A stretch of DNA of 64,000 nucleotides from an uncultured Prevotella sp. GTDB lineage: Bacteria; Bacteroidota; Bacteroidia; Bacteroidales; Bacteroidaceae. The notes below the pieces were generated by a model that was given only the letters and a program-made list of their open reading frames with translations, was not told where the DNA came from and made no database searches. Location of the stretch: the NCBI GenBank assembly GCA_900317405.1, contig ONGP01000006.1, positions 1-64,000 of the forward strand. Direction: 5' to 3'. Both the position numbers and the translations under genes were made by a program. Every line of letters begins with the position of its first letter. Position 1 is the stretch's first letter. This document shows positions 44,939-54,300 of the stretch, piece by piece.

Positions 44939-45484
44939 TTACTTAACCTCGGTGATAATCTTAGCACCTTCCTTCAGAGCCTCCATGTTCAGAGGAATCA
45001 GTCCGTGATGGCGCTCAGGCAGTGTTTTGAAGAGAGCTTTCTCCACACCCTTGTCGCTCACTACAGGAGCCACCTTGAGCAGTCCGCCCAGCACAATCAT
45101 GTTGAACACCTTACCGTTTTTCATCTCGGCAGCCTTGTCCATAGCGTTGATCTCATACACGGTGATATCCTTACGTGTAGGCTTGTTGATGATACCGAAG
45201 CCATCGTAAATCAGAATGCCACCGGGCTTGATTTTGGGTTCAAACTTCTCGAGTGATGGCTGGTTCAGCACCACGGCGATGTCGTACTTACTTAGGATTG
45301 GAGAAGAGATACGCTCGTCGCTCACAATCACAGTCACGTTGGCTGTACCGCCACGCTGCTCCGGACCGTAAGCAGGCATCCATGTCACCTCCTTATCCTC
45401 CATCAGTCCACTATAGGCCAGAATCTTACCCATCGAGAGTACTCCCTGACCTCCGAAACCAGATATGATAATTTCCTTTTTCAT
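44939..45484 (-). CDS. korC: 2-oxoacid:acceptor oxidoreductase, gamma subunit
   Basis: 181 residues. Matches the gamma subunit of 2-oxoglutarate:ferredoxin oxidoreductase: IIISGFGGQGVLSMGKILAYSG at the start and TWMPAYGPEQRGGTANVTVIV. With its neighbours it turns 2-oxoglutarate plus CoA into succinyl-CoA, CO2 and reduced ferredoxin, for the branched TCA pathway of anaerobes. Last gene of the kor cluster, 10 bp after korB. Confidence 0.9.
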   Translation of the reverse strand: MKKEIIISGFGGQGVLSMGKILAYSGLMEDKEVTWMPAYGPEQRGGTANVTVIVSDERISSPILSKYDIAVVLNQPSLEKFEPKIKPGGILIYDGFGIINKPTRKDITVYEINAMDKAAEMKNGKVFNMIVLGGLLKVAPVVSDKGVEKALFKTLPERHHGLIPLNMEALKEGAKIITEVK

Positions 45485-45494
45485 AAATCCTTCT

Positions 45495-46265
45495 TTATTT
45501 ATCAGTTGTGTCCTTGAGGTCCCCCTTTGGATAGAATGGGAACATGTTCTCCTTCATCCATTCGTTAGCCTTAGCGGGCGAAAGTTTCCAACCGCTGTTA
45601 CAGGTTGATACAAACTCTACCAGGCTAGAACCCTTACCGGCCATCGAAGCCTCGAAAGCCTTGCGCAGAGCCTTCTTTGCCTTGTTGATAGAGGCAACAC
45701 TCTCCACACTCTGACGTGTTACGTAGCAAGTACCCTCAAGTCCGGCAGCGATATCAGCCATCTTCAGTGGGTATCCGTGAATCTCTGGATCACGACCGTA
45801 AGGACATGTAGATGTCTTCTGACCAATCAGCGTGGTAGGAGCCATCTGTCCACCAGTCATACCGTAGATAGCGTTGTTAACGAAGATTATCACGATATTC
45901 TCACCACGATTCAGTGCGTGGATGGTCTCACAGGTACCGATACAAGCCAGGTCGCCATCTCCCTGATAGGTAAATACCAGTCGGTCGGGCCATGTGCGCT
46001 TGATACCAGTAGCCAGTGCGGGAGCACGACCGTGGGCAGCCTCCTGCCAGTCGATATCTATATAATTGTACGCGAAGACGGCACAACCAACAGGTGAAAC
46101 ACCTACGGTCTTGTCTTCCATACCCATCTCTTCGATGACTTCGGCAATGAGCTTATGTACCACGCCGTGGCTACAGCCAGGGCAATAGTGCATATTGTTG
46201 TCGTTCATCAGCGTCGGCTTCTTGCAGACGATGTTCTCTGGTTGAACTATTTGATTTCTATCCAT
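45495..46265 (-). CDS. korB: 2-oxoacid:acceptor oxidoreductase, beta subunit
   Basis: 256 residues, the thiamine diphosphate-binding subunit. The motif GDGDLACIGTCETIHALNRGENIVIIFVNN is the GDG...NN ThDP site, and YCPGCSHGVVHKL holds cysteines typical of the subunit. It lies 4 bp after korA and 10 bp before korC. Substrate specificity (2-oxoglutarate against branched oxoacids) cannot be told from this alone. Confidence 0.92.
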   Translation of the reverse strand: MDRNQIVQPENIVCKKPTLMNDNNMHYCPGCSHGVVHKLIAEVIEEMGMEDKTVGVSPVGCAVFAYNYIDIDWQEAAHGRAPALATGIKRTWPDRLVFTYQGDGDLACIGTCETIHALNRGENIVIIFVNNAIYGMTGGQMAPTTLIGQKTSTCPYGRDPEIHGYPLKMADIAAGLEGTCYVTRQSVESVASINKAKKALRKAFEASMAGKGSSLVEFVSTCNSGWKLSPAKANEWMKENMFPFYPKGDLKDTTDK

Positions 46266-46269
46266 AATC

Positions 46270-47352
46270 TTACATTACCTTCTTAAGTGCGTTAACAATT
46301 TCCTCGGGATCGGGCACGATACCACCCAGACGTCCGAACTGCTCTACGGGCACAGCACCGTTCACTGCCAGACGTACATCCTGTACCATCTGTCCGGCGT
46401 TGATCTCGGCCACCAGGATACCCTTTACCTTCTTAGCCAGTTCAGCTATCTGCTTCTCGGGGAATGGGAACAGAGTGATTGGGCGGAACAGTCCTACCTT
46501 GATACCCTGCTCACGAGCTATCTCTACGCTCTTTTCTGCGATACGGGCGGCACTACCAAATGCTACAATAGCATAGTCGGCGTCGTCCATCTGCTGCTGC
46601 TCAAAGCGTACTTCGTTCTCCTGAATCTTGCGATACTTCTCCTGCAGAGCCAGGTTGCGCTGCTCCATAATCTCTGGCTTCAGCTCAAGCGATGTGATAA
46701 CCACACGCTCTCTGTTCTTTGGTTTACCAGTAGAAGCCCAAGGACACTGCTTGATAACCTCCTCGTCGGTACGACGGGGCTTGAATGGAGGCAGAACCAC
46801 CTTCTCCATCATCTGACCGATCACACCGTCGCTCAGAATCATGGCAGGGTTGCGATACTTAAATGCCAGCTCGAATGCCAGGTCAACGAAGTCGGCCATC
46901 TCCTGTACAGATGATGGAGCCAGTACGATAACCTTGTAGTCGCCGTTACCACCACCGCGGGTAGCCTGGAAGTAGTCACCCTGCGAAGGCTGGATAGTAC
47001 CCAGACCGGGACCACCGCGCTGCACGTTTACAAACACACCCGGCACCTCGGCACCAGCCATGTAAGTGATACCCTCCTGCATCAGTGCGATACCAGGAGA
47101 ACTCGAAGATGTCATGGCACGCTTACCTGCACCGGCAGCACCATAAACCATGTAGATACTAGCCAGCTCACTCTCGGCCTGAACCACCTGCATACCGGTA
47201 GTCTCCCAAGGCTTCAGCTCAGCCAGTGTCTCAATCACTTCACTCTGCGGAGTAATAGGATAGCCGAAATAGCCGTCGCATCCGCATCGAATAGCAGCGT
47301 GGGCGATTGCCTCGTTGCCTTTCATCAATACAACTTCTTTTTCCTGTGCCAT
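46270..47352 (-). CDS. korA: 2-oxoacid:acceptor oxidoreductase, alpha subunit
   Basis: 360 residues. Holds the domain I and II folds of the family: EVVLMKGNEAIAHAAIRCGCDGYFGYPITPQSEVIETLA, then TSSSSPGIALMQEGITYM and VFVNVQRGGPGLGTIQPSQGD. It binds substrate together with KorB. Only 2 bp separate it from the ferredoxin gene before it. Confidence 0.92.
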   Translation of the reverse strand: MAQEKEVVLMKGNEAIAHAAIRCGCDGYFGYPITPQSEVIETLAELKPWETTGMQVVQAESELASIYMVYGAAGAGKRAMTSSSSPGIALMQEGITYMAGAEVPGVFVNVQRGGPGLGTIQPSQGDYFQATRGGGNGDYKVIVLAPSSVQEMADFVDLAFELAFKYRNPAMILSDGVIGQMMEKVVLPPFKPRRTDEEVIKQCPWASTGKPKNRERVVITSLELKPEIMEQRNLALQEKYRKIQENEVRFEQQQMDDADYAIVAFGSAARIAEKSVEIAREQGIKVGLFRPITLFPFPEKQIAELAKKVKGILVAEINAGQMVQDVRLAVNGAVPVEQFGRLGGIVPDPEEIVNALKKVM

Positions 47353-47354
47353 AA

Positions 47355-47585
47355 TTACTCCTCCACTTTTTTACGATACACGGTGATACAACCATCGGGG
47401 CATACGATGCCGCACGAAGCACAGCCCACGCAGGCTTCTTCGTTGACAGCTTCCACGTATGGGTAGCCGTGCAGATTAACTTTGTTGGCCAGGGCGATGA
47501 CCTTCTGAGGGCAAGCTATGATGCAGAGGCTGCATCCCTTACACCTCTCGGTATTCACCTCGATAGCGCCTTTCATTTTTGCCAT
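47355..47585 (-). CDS. korD: 4Fe-4S dicluster ferredoxin subunit
   Basis: 76 residues with two CxxCxxCxxxCP clusters: CKGCSLCIIACP and CVGCASCGIVCPDG. It carries electrons from the kor complex. The gene sits between the small TPR gene and korA, in the order ffh, TerB, folD, TPR, korD, korA, korB, korC. Confidence 0.92.
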   Translation of the reverse strand: MAKMKGAIEVNTERCKGCSLCIIACPQKVIALANKVNLHGYPYVEAVNEEACVGCASCGIVCPDGCITVYRKKVEE

Positions 47586-47598
47586 ATTCAGTATTTGT

Positions 47599-47778
47599 TT
47601 ATGGATTATACATATCTTTGCAATAGTAGGCCATAATGTCGTCGAGCATACGTTTGGCTTCTACAGCTGGGCTATCAGGATCAAGCTCGATAGCCTGTAT
47701 GTAGCAGTTGATGGCTTCGTGCCACTTCGACTCTTTGCGAAAGGCATTGCCCTGTTCGTAATACTCTTGTGCCGTCAT
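47599..47778 (-). CDS. single TPR repeat protein, 59 residues
   Basis: A 60-codon frame begins with the ATG at 47776-47778 and ends with TAA at 47599-47601. The protein opens MTAQEYYEQGNAFRKESKW, continues with EAINCYIQAIELDPDSPAVE and ends MAYYCKDMYNP: one tetratricopeptide repeat with a short flank. The spacing of 4 bp to folD upstream and 13 bp to korD downstream shows it belongs to the operon. Probably an assembly or contact factor; that is inference. Confidence 0.8.
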   Translation of the reverse strand: MTAQEYYEQGNAFRKESKWHEAINCYIQAIELDPDSPAVEAKRMLDDIMAYYCKDMYNP

Positions 47779-47782
47779 AACC

Positions 47783-48661
47783 TTACTTATAATATTCTTT
47801 TTTGCCGGCGGCCAGGGTATTCTTCATAAGCGAGCAGATGGTCATAGGTCCTACTCCACCTGGTACAGGTGTGATGTACGAACACTTCTCGGCTACCTCG
47901 TCAAACTTCACGTCGCCGTTCAGTCTGAATCCGCTCTTGCGAGTAGCGTCGGGCACACGTGTGGTACCTACGTCTACTATCACTGCACCATCCTTCACCA
48001 TGTCGGCAGTAACGAAGTCGGGCTGTCCGATAGCAGCGATGATGATGTCGGCAGCGCGGCACTCCTCTTTCAGAGTCTTCGAGCGCGAGTGGCATACAGT
48101 CACTGTAGCGTCGCCATACTGTTTCTGCATCATCAGCTGTGCCATTGGCTTGCCCACGATGTTGCTTCTACCCAGAATTACACACTTCTTACCGCTGGTC
48201 TCTATGCCGTATCGCTTCAGCAGTGTGATGATACCCAGAGGTGTGGCCGAGATGAAGCAAGGCAGACCGATAGCCATACGTCCCACGTTGATGGGATGAA
48301 AGCCGTCTACATCCTTGCGATAGTCGATAGCCTCGATTATCTTCTGTTCGTCGATGTGCTTAGGCAAGGGCAACTGTACGATGAAACCATCCACATCGTC
48401 GTCCTTGTTCAGCTTGTCTACACACGCCAGCAGCTCCTCTTCGGTGATGTCGTCCTCGAATCGGATCAGAGTACTCTTAAAGCCGCAAGCCTCGCAGGCC
48501 AGCACCTTGTTTTTTACATAAGTCTCCGAGCCACCATCATGACCCACCAATATGGCGGCCAGATGTGGTTGTTTGCCACCCTTGGCTACAATCTCTTTTA
48601 CCTCCTCAGCTATTTCGGCTTTGATTGCCGCAGCTGTTGCTTTACCGTCAATTAATTGCAT
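47783..48661 (-). CDS. folD: methylenetetrahydrofolate dehydrogenase/cyclohydrolase
   Basis: 292 residues. It converts 5,10-methylene-THF via methenyl-THF to 10-formyl-THF with [26 protein letters not shown] holds the Tyr-Lys pair (YVxxK) of the catalytic site, and [17 protein letters not shown] closes the domain; the NADP loop is [18 protein letters not shown] full-length enzyme. It lies 4 bp after the TerB-like gene. Confidence 0.95.
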   Translation of the reverse strand: MQLIDGKATAAAIKAEIAEEVKEIVAKGGKQPHLAAILVGHDGGSETYVKNKVLACEACGFKSTLIRFEDDITEEELLACVDKLNKDDDVDGFIVQLPLPKHIDEQKIIEAIDYRKDVDGFHPINVGRMAIGLPCFISATPLGIITLLKRYGIETSGKKCVILGRSNIVGKPMAQLMMQKQYGDATVTVCHSRSKTLKEECRAADIIIAAIGQPDFVTADMVKDGAVIVDVGTTRVPDATRKSGFRLNGDVKFDEVAEKCSYITPVPGGVGPMTICSLMKNTLAAGKKEYYK

Positions 48662-48665
48662 ATAT

Positions 48666-49298
48666 TTAGTTTTGTTTTATCCACTGCCATTCATCTTTGG
48701 CATCTTGGGTTTTCTGGGCATCCAGGTGCATCAGTGTGTCTACGTCCGTGGCTTTCAGCCCGATGTAGATGGCCACCTCTTTCAGCGCCTCTACCTCGGT
48801 ATCTGTCACGTTGTCGTCGCTCTTTACGATAAGAGCCAGCATACTAAGCATCTGGTAACGCAGATCTTCGCTAAGCGACTGTGCTATCTGATTGCCACAA
48901 TCGCCTATCATCTGCAGGAAGGCCATAGGTTTACGGGCTTCCATCTCGGCACGTTTGGCAATGATTTTCTTCACCACTTCCATTCCTTCCTGCTCAGCTT
49001 CCTTACCGAAGTTGATACGCAGGAATCTTCCCAGAAACTTGTACTCCTCAGGCTCTACCTTGCCGTCGGCCAGTACGATGTGTGAAGCCATGAGCAACAT
49101 CGAAAACAGGAAACTGTTCTTCACATTCTCACGAACCGGAGAATCGACGTTGAACGTCTGTCGGAACTCGTCGGTGATTATCACCTCTTCTGCTGCTTTC
49201 TTCGACTTAGAGGCTCTTGCCACCTCTTCTGTCAAATCCTTCATAGGTCCTTCTTCGAAGATTCCTACCAGGTTGCTAATCCATTGTCCAAATGCCAT
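48666..49298 (-). CDS. TerB-like protein
   Basis: 210 residues, helical. [26 protein letters not shown] (about 66-90) has the acidic ADGKVxxEE loop of the TerB/DjlA N-terminal domain, here followed by a second similar unit [22 protein letters not shown]. TerB folds bind divalent metal and act as stress or tellurite-linked scaffolds; the specific role here is unknown. It lies between ffh (40 bp) and folD (4 bp). Confidence 0.75.
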   Translation of the reverse strand: MAFGQWISNLVGIFEEGPMKDLTEEVARASKSKKAAEEVIITDEFRQTFNVDSPVRENVKNSFLFSMLLMASHIVLADGKVEPEEYKFLGRFLRINFGKEAEQEGMEVVKKIIAKRAEMEARKPMAFLQMIGDCGNQIAQSLSEDLRYQMLSMLALIVKSDDNVTDTEVEALKEVAIYIGLKATDVDTLMHLDAQKTQDAKDEWQWIKQN

Positions 49299-49338
49299 AG
49301 TAATAATAAATTTAGGTATCTTATTGTTTTCTTAGTTT

Positions 49339-50700
49339 CTAGAACTTCGGCATGCCACCTCGCATCTTCATTGCTGCGGCCATCTGTGCCATCTTCGATG
49401 AGTTCATGCCTGTCATCATCTTCATCACCTTGCGGGTCTGGTCGAACTGTTTCATCAGGCGGTTCACATCCTCCAGTTTCGACCCTGAGCCCTTGGCTAT
49501 GCGAAGTCGGCGACTCTGGTTGATGATGTCGGGATTGGCTCGCTCCTTAGGTGTCATCGAGTTGATGATTGCCTCGATACCCTTGAATGCGTCGTCATCT
49601 ATGTCGATATCCTTGATTGCCTTGCCCACTCCTGGTATCATTCCAGCCAGATCCTTGATGTTACCCATCTTCTTTATCTGCTGTATCTGCCCCATAAAGT
49701 CGTCGAAGTCAAACTTGTTCTTACGGATTTTCTTTTCCAGCTTCTTGGCTTCTTCCTCGTCAAACTGCTGCTGGGCGCGCTCTACCAGCGATACGATATC
49801 ACCCATACCCAGTATTCGGTCGGCCATACGCTCTGGATAGAATACGTCGATAGCCTCCATCTTTTCGCCTGTACCTACAAACTTGATAGGTTTGGTCACC
49901 ACGGTGCGTATACTCAGCGCAGCACCACCGCGAGTGTCACCATCCAGCTTGGTCAGTACCACTCCGTCAAAGTCCAGACGGTCGTTAAACTCCTTAGCGG
50001 TGTTTACAGCGTCCTGACCGGTCATCGAGTCGACTACAAACAGTGTCTCGTTAGGATTGATGGCATTCTTCAGAGTCTCTATCTCCTGCATCATCTCCTC
50101 GTCTACAGCCAGACGACCGGCGGTATCTATGATCACCACGTCGTTGGCCTTAGCCTTTGCCTCCTGCAGTGCGTGGTTGGCTATCTCTACTACGTTCTTA
50201 TTGTCGGGCTCAGAGTATACGGGCACTCCTACGCTCTCGCCCACTACATGCAACTGCTGGATAGCAGCCGGACGATACACGTCGCAAGCCACCAGCAATG
50301 GCTTCTTGTGCTGACGCTCTTTCAGCATCTTGGCCAGCTTACCGCTGAATGTGGTCTTACCTGAACCCTGCAGTCCCGACATCAGGATGATGGCAGGAGC
50401 ACCGGCGCGACCCTCAATCTTCAGCTCGGCAGCCTTACCACCCATCAGCTCAGCCAGTTCGTCGTGAACTATCTTCACCATCAGCTGGCTAGGCTTAACG
50501 GCTGTAAGCACGTTCATACCCAAAGCCTTCTGCTTTACAGTGTCGGTAAAGTTCTTTGCTACCTTATAGTTTACGTCGGCATCCAACAGGGCACGACGTA
50601 CATCTTTCAGCGTCTCAGCTACGTTTATCTCGGTGATTTTTCCCTCACCCTTCAGTATCTTAAACGAGCGTTCTAGTCTATCACTTAAATTCTCAAACAT
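49339..50700 (-). CDS. ffh: signal recognition particle protein Ffh
   Basis: 453 residues. It binds signal sequences and 4.5S RNA and docks with FtsY. The NG domain shows G1 GLQGSGKTTFSGKLAK, G3 DTAGRLAVDEEMM and TKLDGDTRGGAAL; the M domain is about 300-453 with PGVGKAIKDI and the Met-rich end MMTGMNSSKMAQMAAAMKMR. It has its own promoter at 50723 and heads the operon that ends with korC. Confidence 0.96.
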   Translation of the reverse strand: MFENLSDRLERSFKILKGEGKITEINVAETLKDVRRALLDADVNYKVAKNFTDTVKQKALGMNVLTAVKPSQLMVKIVHDELAELMGGKAAELKIEGRAGAPAIILMSGLQGSGKTTFSGKLAKMLKERQHKKPLLVACDVYRPAAIQQLHVVGESVGVPVYSEPDNKNVVEIANHALQEAKAKANDVVIIDTAGRLAVDEEMMQEIETLKNAINPNETLFVVDSMTGQDAVNTAKEFNDRLDFDGVVLTKLDGDTRGGAALSIRTVVTKPIKFVGTGEKMEAIDVFYPERMADRILGMGDIVSLVERAQQQFDEEEAKKLEKKIRKNKFDFDDFMGQIQQIKKMGNIKDLAGMIPGVGKAIKDIDIDDDAFKGIEAIINSMTPKERANPDIINQSRRLRIAKGSGSKLEDVNRLMKQFDQTRKVMKMMTGMNSSKMAQMAAAMKMRGGMPKF

Positions 50701-50722
50701 AATACTTATTTATTTTAGGGCG

Positions 50723-50754
50723 CAAAGTTACATAAAAAATATGATATTAGCAAA
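50723..50754 (-). promoter_or_regulatory. promoter of ffh operon
   Basis: Minus strand TTTG (50751-50754), 20 bp, TAACTTTG (50723-50730). Confidence 0.75.
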
Positions 50755-50771
50755 CTTTTAGCCCCCGATTT

Positions 50772-51368
50772 TCATTTTTCTGTCGATTCTGTTGATTTAT
50801 CTCTGATACTGAACTCGCAACCGCAGTATTGCTGATTGTAGAAGTCGTACTCCTTCAGCAGTTGGTTGCGGCGCTCATACAGCCCTCCTTTACGCCAGTT
50901 CTGGGCCCAGAATTCTGTGCCTTCTACGGCCTGTTCTGCAGCGTGGCCAGCACGCTCTATCTGCTCCAGGCTCTTCCATCTCGAAGATGCCAACGTGGTG
51001 GTGAAATACTTCAGTCCCAGCTGCTTTGCCATCTGTGCCGATGCAGTCAGTCGCAGTTTGAAGCACTGTTCGCAGCGCCGACCGCGTTCAGGTTCACCCT
51101 CCAGTCCGCACACACCCTCGCGCCACTCGTCGTGGTTGTAATCGCCGTCTATCCATCGCAGCCCCAAGCTCTCGGCATGACGCTTACTTTCGTTTTTACG
51201 AATCTCATATTCCTTTGACGGCCAGATATTTGGATTAAAATAATAAATCACAGGTCTAACCCCGTTGGCCAGCATCCATTCCACTATGGCGCTCGAACAC
51301 GGGGCACAGCAAGCGTGCAGCAGCACCTCGCTCAATCCCTCTGGTTTCTGTATTGCAGGTTGTTTCAT
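50772..51368 (-). CDS. queH: epoxyqueuosine reductase QueH
   Basis: About 198 residues. LLHACCAPCSSAIVEWML (about 15-32) holds the Cys-Cys-x-x-Cys site of QueH, which reduces epoxyqueuosine to queuosine in tRNA; the other cysteines are in RRCEQCFKLRL and QQYCGCEFS. SRWKSLEQI and ASSRWKS are typical. The ATG at 51368 (MKQPAIQK) lies just past a -7-like box at 51374-51381; the frame extends upstream to 51416 but across it. Confidence 0.9.
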   Translation of the reverse strand: MKQPAIQKPEGLSEVLLHACCAPCSSAIVEWMLANGVRPVIYYFNPNIWPSKEYEIRKNESKRHAESLGLRWIDGDYNHDEWREGVCGLEGEPERGRRCEQCFKLRLTASAQMAKQLGLKYFTTTLASSRWKSLEQIERAGHAAEQAVEGTEFWAQNWRKGGLYERRNQLLKEYDFYNQQYCGCEFSIRDKSTESTEK

Positions 51369-51480
51369 GGGTGCAAAATTACTCATTTTTATTGTTAATC
51401 TTCCCAAATTCTTCATTTATTTCGCAAATATTGTATATCTTCGCACTCATAATTTATACTTTACTACAATATATAACATT

Positions 51481-52617
51481 ATGAATTTAAATTTAACTAA
51501 CAACATCAAGATGCCCGATCACCAGTTGCGTCGTCAGGTCATCGATCTTTGTGTAAAGGTACAGAAACCATTGCTCAAGCTTTCTACCAAGGATTATGTT
51601 GATAACGGGCTTGGCCACCTGGTAGAGCAGTTCGACGGTCAGGCCGGACTGGTAAATATCGAGGTCTTCAACGAGTTGCAGCACACCATCACCGGATGGC
51701 CTGGTGGCAAACCATGTGTCGACGATAGCACACGCCCCGAGCGTGCTACTCCATATCCCAAGCGAGTCATCGTGTTCTCGCCCCACCCCGACGATGATGT
51801 CATCTCTATGGGTGGAACCATCCGCCGACTTATGCAGCAGCACCACGATGTGCATATTGCTTACGAAACTTCGGGTAATATCGCCGTGGGCGACGAGGAG
51901 GTGCGCCGATTCATGCACTTCATCAACGGTTTCAACACCATTTTTGCTAATGGCAGCGATGAGGTTATCAAGCACTCATACCAGGCCGTAAAGGAGTTTA
52001 TCAAGCACAAGAAGGAAGGCGACCTCGACAACAAGCAGATACTGCGACTCAAGGGATTGATACGTCGCGGCGAGGCCCGTCTGGCCTGCGAATACAACGG
52101 CATCGACAGCAAGAATATCCACTTTCTCGACCTACCTTTCTACGAGAGTGGCAAGATTGAGAAGTTGCCTATGAGCGAGGCCGATGTCACACCGATTATC
52201 GAGCTTATCAACCAGATTCAGCCGCACCAGATATACGTGGCTGCCGATCTGGCCGACCCACACGGCACTCACCGCAAGTGTACCGACGCTGTGCTGGCTG
52301 CCATCGACGAGAGTAAGAAGGCTGGCGCCGAATGGCTCAAGGATTGTCGTGTATGGATGTATCGTGGTGCCTGGGCCGAATGGGATGTGGCCGACATCGA
52401 GATGTGTGTGCCTATGAGTCCTGAGGAGCTGCGCGAGAAGCGAAATGCTATCCTCCGCCACCAGAGTCAGATGGAGAGTGCTCCGTTCTTGGGCAACGAC
52501 GAGCGACTGTTCTGGCAGCGCGCCGAAGACCGCAACCGCGAGACGGCTAAACGATACGACAACCTGGGCCTGGCATGCTACGAGGCAATGGAAGCTTTTG
52601 TGGAGTACAAGTTCTAG
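51481..52617 (+). CDS. PIG-L (LmbE) deacetylase, C-terminal half of the NagB fusion type
   Basis: 378 residues. PHPDDDVISMGGTIRRL (about 98-114) is the PHPDD zinc motif of PIG-L deacetylases and PHGTHRKCTDAVLAAI holds the HxxH later. In Bacteroides the same domain is fused behind glucosamine-6-phosphate deaminase (about 660 residues in total); here a start codon precedes it at 51481 with no NagB domain in front. It probably removes acetyl from an amino sugar; the GH20 gene follows, fitting GlcNAc use. An AT-rich weak TATCTTCG box lies at 51436-51443. Confidence 0.82.
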   Translation: MNLNLTNNIKMPDHQLRRQVIDLCVKVQKPLLKLSTKDYVDNGLGHLVEQFDGQAGLVNIEVFNELQHTITGWPGGKPCVDDSTRPERATPYPKRVIVFSPHPDDDVISMGGTIRRLMQQHHDVHIAYETSGNIAVGDEEVRRFMHFINGFNTIFANGSDEVIKHSYQAVKEFIKHKKEGDLDNKQILRLKGLIRRGEARLACEYNGIDSKNIHFLDLPFYESGKIEKLPMSEADVTPIIELINQIQPHQIYVAADLADPHGTHRKCTDAVLAAIDESKKAGAEWLKDCRVWMYRGAWAEWDVADIEMCVPMSPEELREKRNAILRHQSQMESAPFLGNDERLFWQRAEDRNRETAKRYDNLGLACYEAMEAFVEYKF

Positions 52618-52672
52618 ACATTAAACATTAAACATTAAACATTAGACATTAAACATTAAAGATTAAAGATTA
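52616..52672. repeat. heptanucleotide array (ATTAAAC, degenerate)
   Basis: About seven units of ATTAAAC with ATTAGAC and ATTAAAG variants, filling the gap between PIG-L stop and the GH20 start. Confidence 0.85.
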
Positions 52673-54271
52673 ATGAAAACCGTAAACTTTCTTTCTGGGG
52701 TGCTGGTGGCTTTGGCACTTTGCGGCCCCGTGTGTGCTGCGCCGGCCAGCTATAATGTTGTGCCGATGCCGCAGAGTATTGTGCTGACCAAGGGGGCAGC
52801 ATTTCAGCTTTCTGGCGATGTGCAGATACTGGCTGCACCGGGATTGCAACGCGAGGCTGAGTTTCTGCAACAATACCTGCGCGAAGTTGCCGGGCTGCAA
52901 CTGCCGATAGCCGATAAGCGCGAAAAGAAACAGCGCTACATCGAGTTGGCTCTTGGCAAGCAAGATGCCAAAAAAGAGCAATACACCCTTACCGTCAATC
53001 AGAAGGGCATCCGCATCGAGGGCGGTTCTGCTGCCGGAGTGTTCTATGGCATCCAGACACTGCGCAAGGCTGCAGCTTCGGGCACCGAGTTTGCCGCCGC
53101 CGTCATCACCGATACTCCCCGATTCTCTTGGCGAGGCATGCATCTCGACTGTTCACGTCATTTCTTCTCGGTCGATTTCGTAAAGAAGTACATCGACCTG
53201 CTGGCCATGCACAATATGAACACTTTCCACTGGCATCTTACCGACGATCAGGGATGGCGAATAGAGATCAAGCGATTCCCCGAACTCACTACCATCGGCG
53301 CCATGCGTTCGGGCACCACACTGGGCACCAATTCCGATCTGGATGATGGCATTCCTCACGGCGGATTCTACACCCAGCAGCAGGCTCGCGACATAGTGCG
53401 ATATGCTGCCGAGCGCCACATCACCGTTGTGCCCGAGATCGATATGCCCGGCCATATGCTGGCTGCTCTGGCCTGCTATCCCCAGCTGGGTTGCACTGGC
53501 GGCCCTTATCAGGTGGGCCACTATTGGGGCGTGTATAAAGATGTGCTCTGCGTGGGCAACCCTAAGGTTTACGATTTCGTAGAAGGTGTGCTCGCGGAGA
53601 TTATGGACATCTTCCCATCGGAGGTCATCCATATCGGTGGCGACGAAGCTCCTACCGAGAAGTGGCAGGCCTGCCCTAAGTGCAATACGCTCAATCTGAG
53701 CGGAACCACCTATCAGGGCTATTTTACCCGTCGCGTGTTCGATTTCATCACCGCTCATCATCGCCGAGTGCTGGGTTGGGACGAGATTCTGGATGGTTCG
53801 CCAGCCGATGCTATGATTATGTCGTGGCGAGGCACCGCTCCTGGGGCTAAGGCCGCCCGTCAGGGTCACGATGTGGTTATGACTCCTACATCTCACGTCT
53901 ACTTCGACTACCAGCAGAGCGAGGAACCCGAGCACGAGCCTAGCCGTTGCAGCGGATTTATCCCTGTAGATATGGTATACTCACTCGATCCTGGTCCCGA
54001 TAGCATTCCTGCCGATGCCCGCCGTCACATCCTGGGCGGACAAGCCAACATCTGGACCGAGTATATCTTTACCGAGGGCATGGTAGAATATCAGGCATTG
54101 CCCCGCATGTCGGCTCTGGCCGAGGTGCTTTGGACAATGCCCGAAAGGAAAGATTACAATGAATTCGTTGAACGTTTGACGAGATTCACTCGTCTCTTTG
54201 AGCTCTATCACTACCAGTACGCCAAGCATCTCTGGCCCGATAGACAATTGCCCAGCCGCTGGCAGTTTTAA
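52673..54271 (+). CDS. beta-N-acetylhexosaminidase, GH20
   Basis: 532 residues with a signal peptide (SGVLVALALCGPVCA). An N-terminal hexosaminidase domain (about 25-130, MPQSIVLTKGAAFQLSG) is followed by the TIM barrel: FHWHLTDDQGWRIEIKRFPEL, then IHIGGDEAPTEKW with catalytic Asp-Glu. It cuts terminal GlcNAc or GalNAc from glycans in the periplasm. Beside a PIG-L deacetylase, so an amino-sugar pair. Ends at 54271 close to the convergent tyrA; a short repeat lies between. Confidence 0.92.
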   Translation: MKTVNFLSGVLVALALCGPVCAAPASYNVVPMPQSIVLTKGAAFQLSGDVQILAAPGLQREAEFLQQYLREVAGLQLPIADKREKKQRYIELALGKQDAKKEQYTLTVNQKGIRIEGGSAAGVFYGIQTLRKAAASGTEFAAAVITDTPRFSWRGMHLDCSRHFFSVDFVKKYIDLLAMHNMNTFHWHLTDDQGWRIEIKRFPELTTIGAMRSGTTLGTNSDLDDGIPHGGFYTQQQARDIVRYAAERHITVVPEIDMPGHMLAALACYPQLGCTGGPYQVGHYWGVYKDVLCVGNPKVYDFVEGVLAEIMDIFPSEVIHIGGDEAPTEKWQACPKCNTLNLSGTTYQGYFTRRVFDFITAHHRRVLGWDEILDGSPADAMIMSWRGTAPGAKAARQGHDVVMTPTSHVYFDYQQSEEPEHEPSRCSGFIPVDMVYSLDPGPDSIPADARRHILGGQANIWTEYIFTEGMVEYQALPRMSALAEVLWTMPERKDYNEFVERLTRFTRLFELYHYQYAKHLWPDRQLPSRWQF

Positions 54272-54300
54272 AAATTGAAGAATTTTTCAACTTTTCAATT
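54272..54300. repeat. short AT-rich repeat between convergent genes
   Basis: aattga-ag-aatttttcaacttttcaatt reads as degenerate 7-8 bp units (TTCAATT / AATTGAA). The tyrA stop codon (54287-54289) lies in it. Confidence 0.45.
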
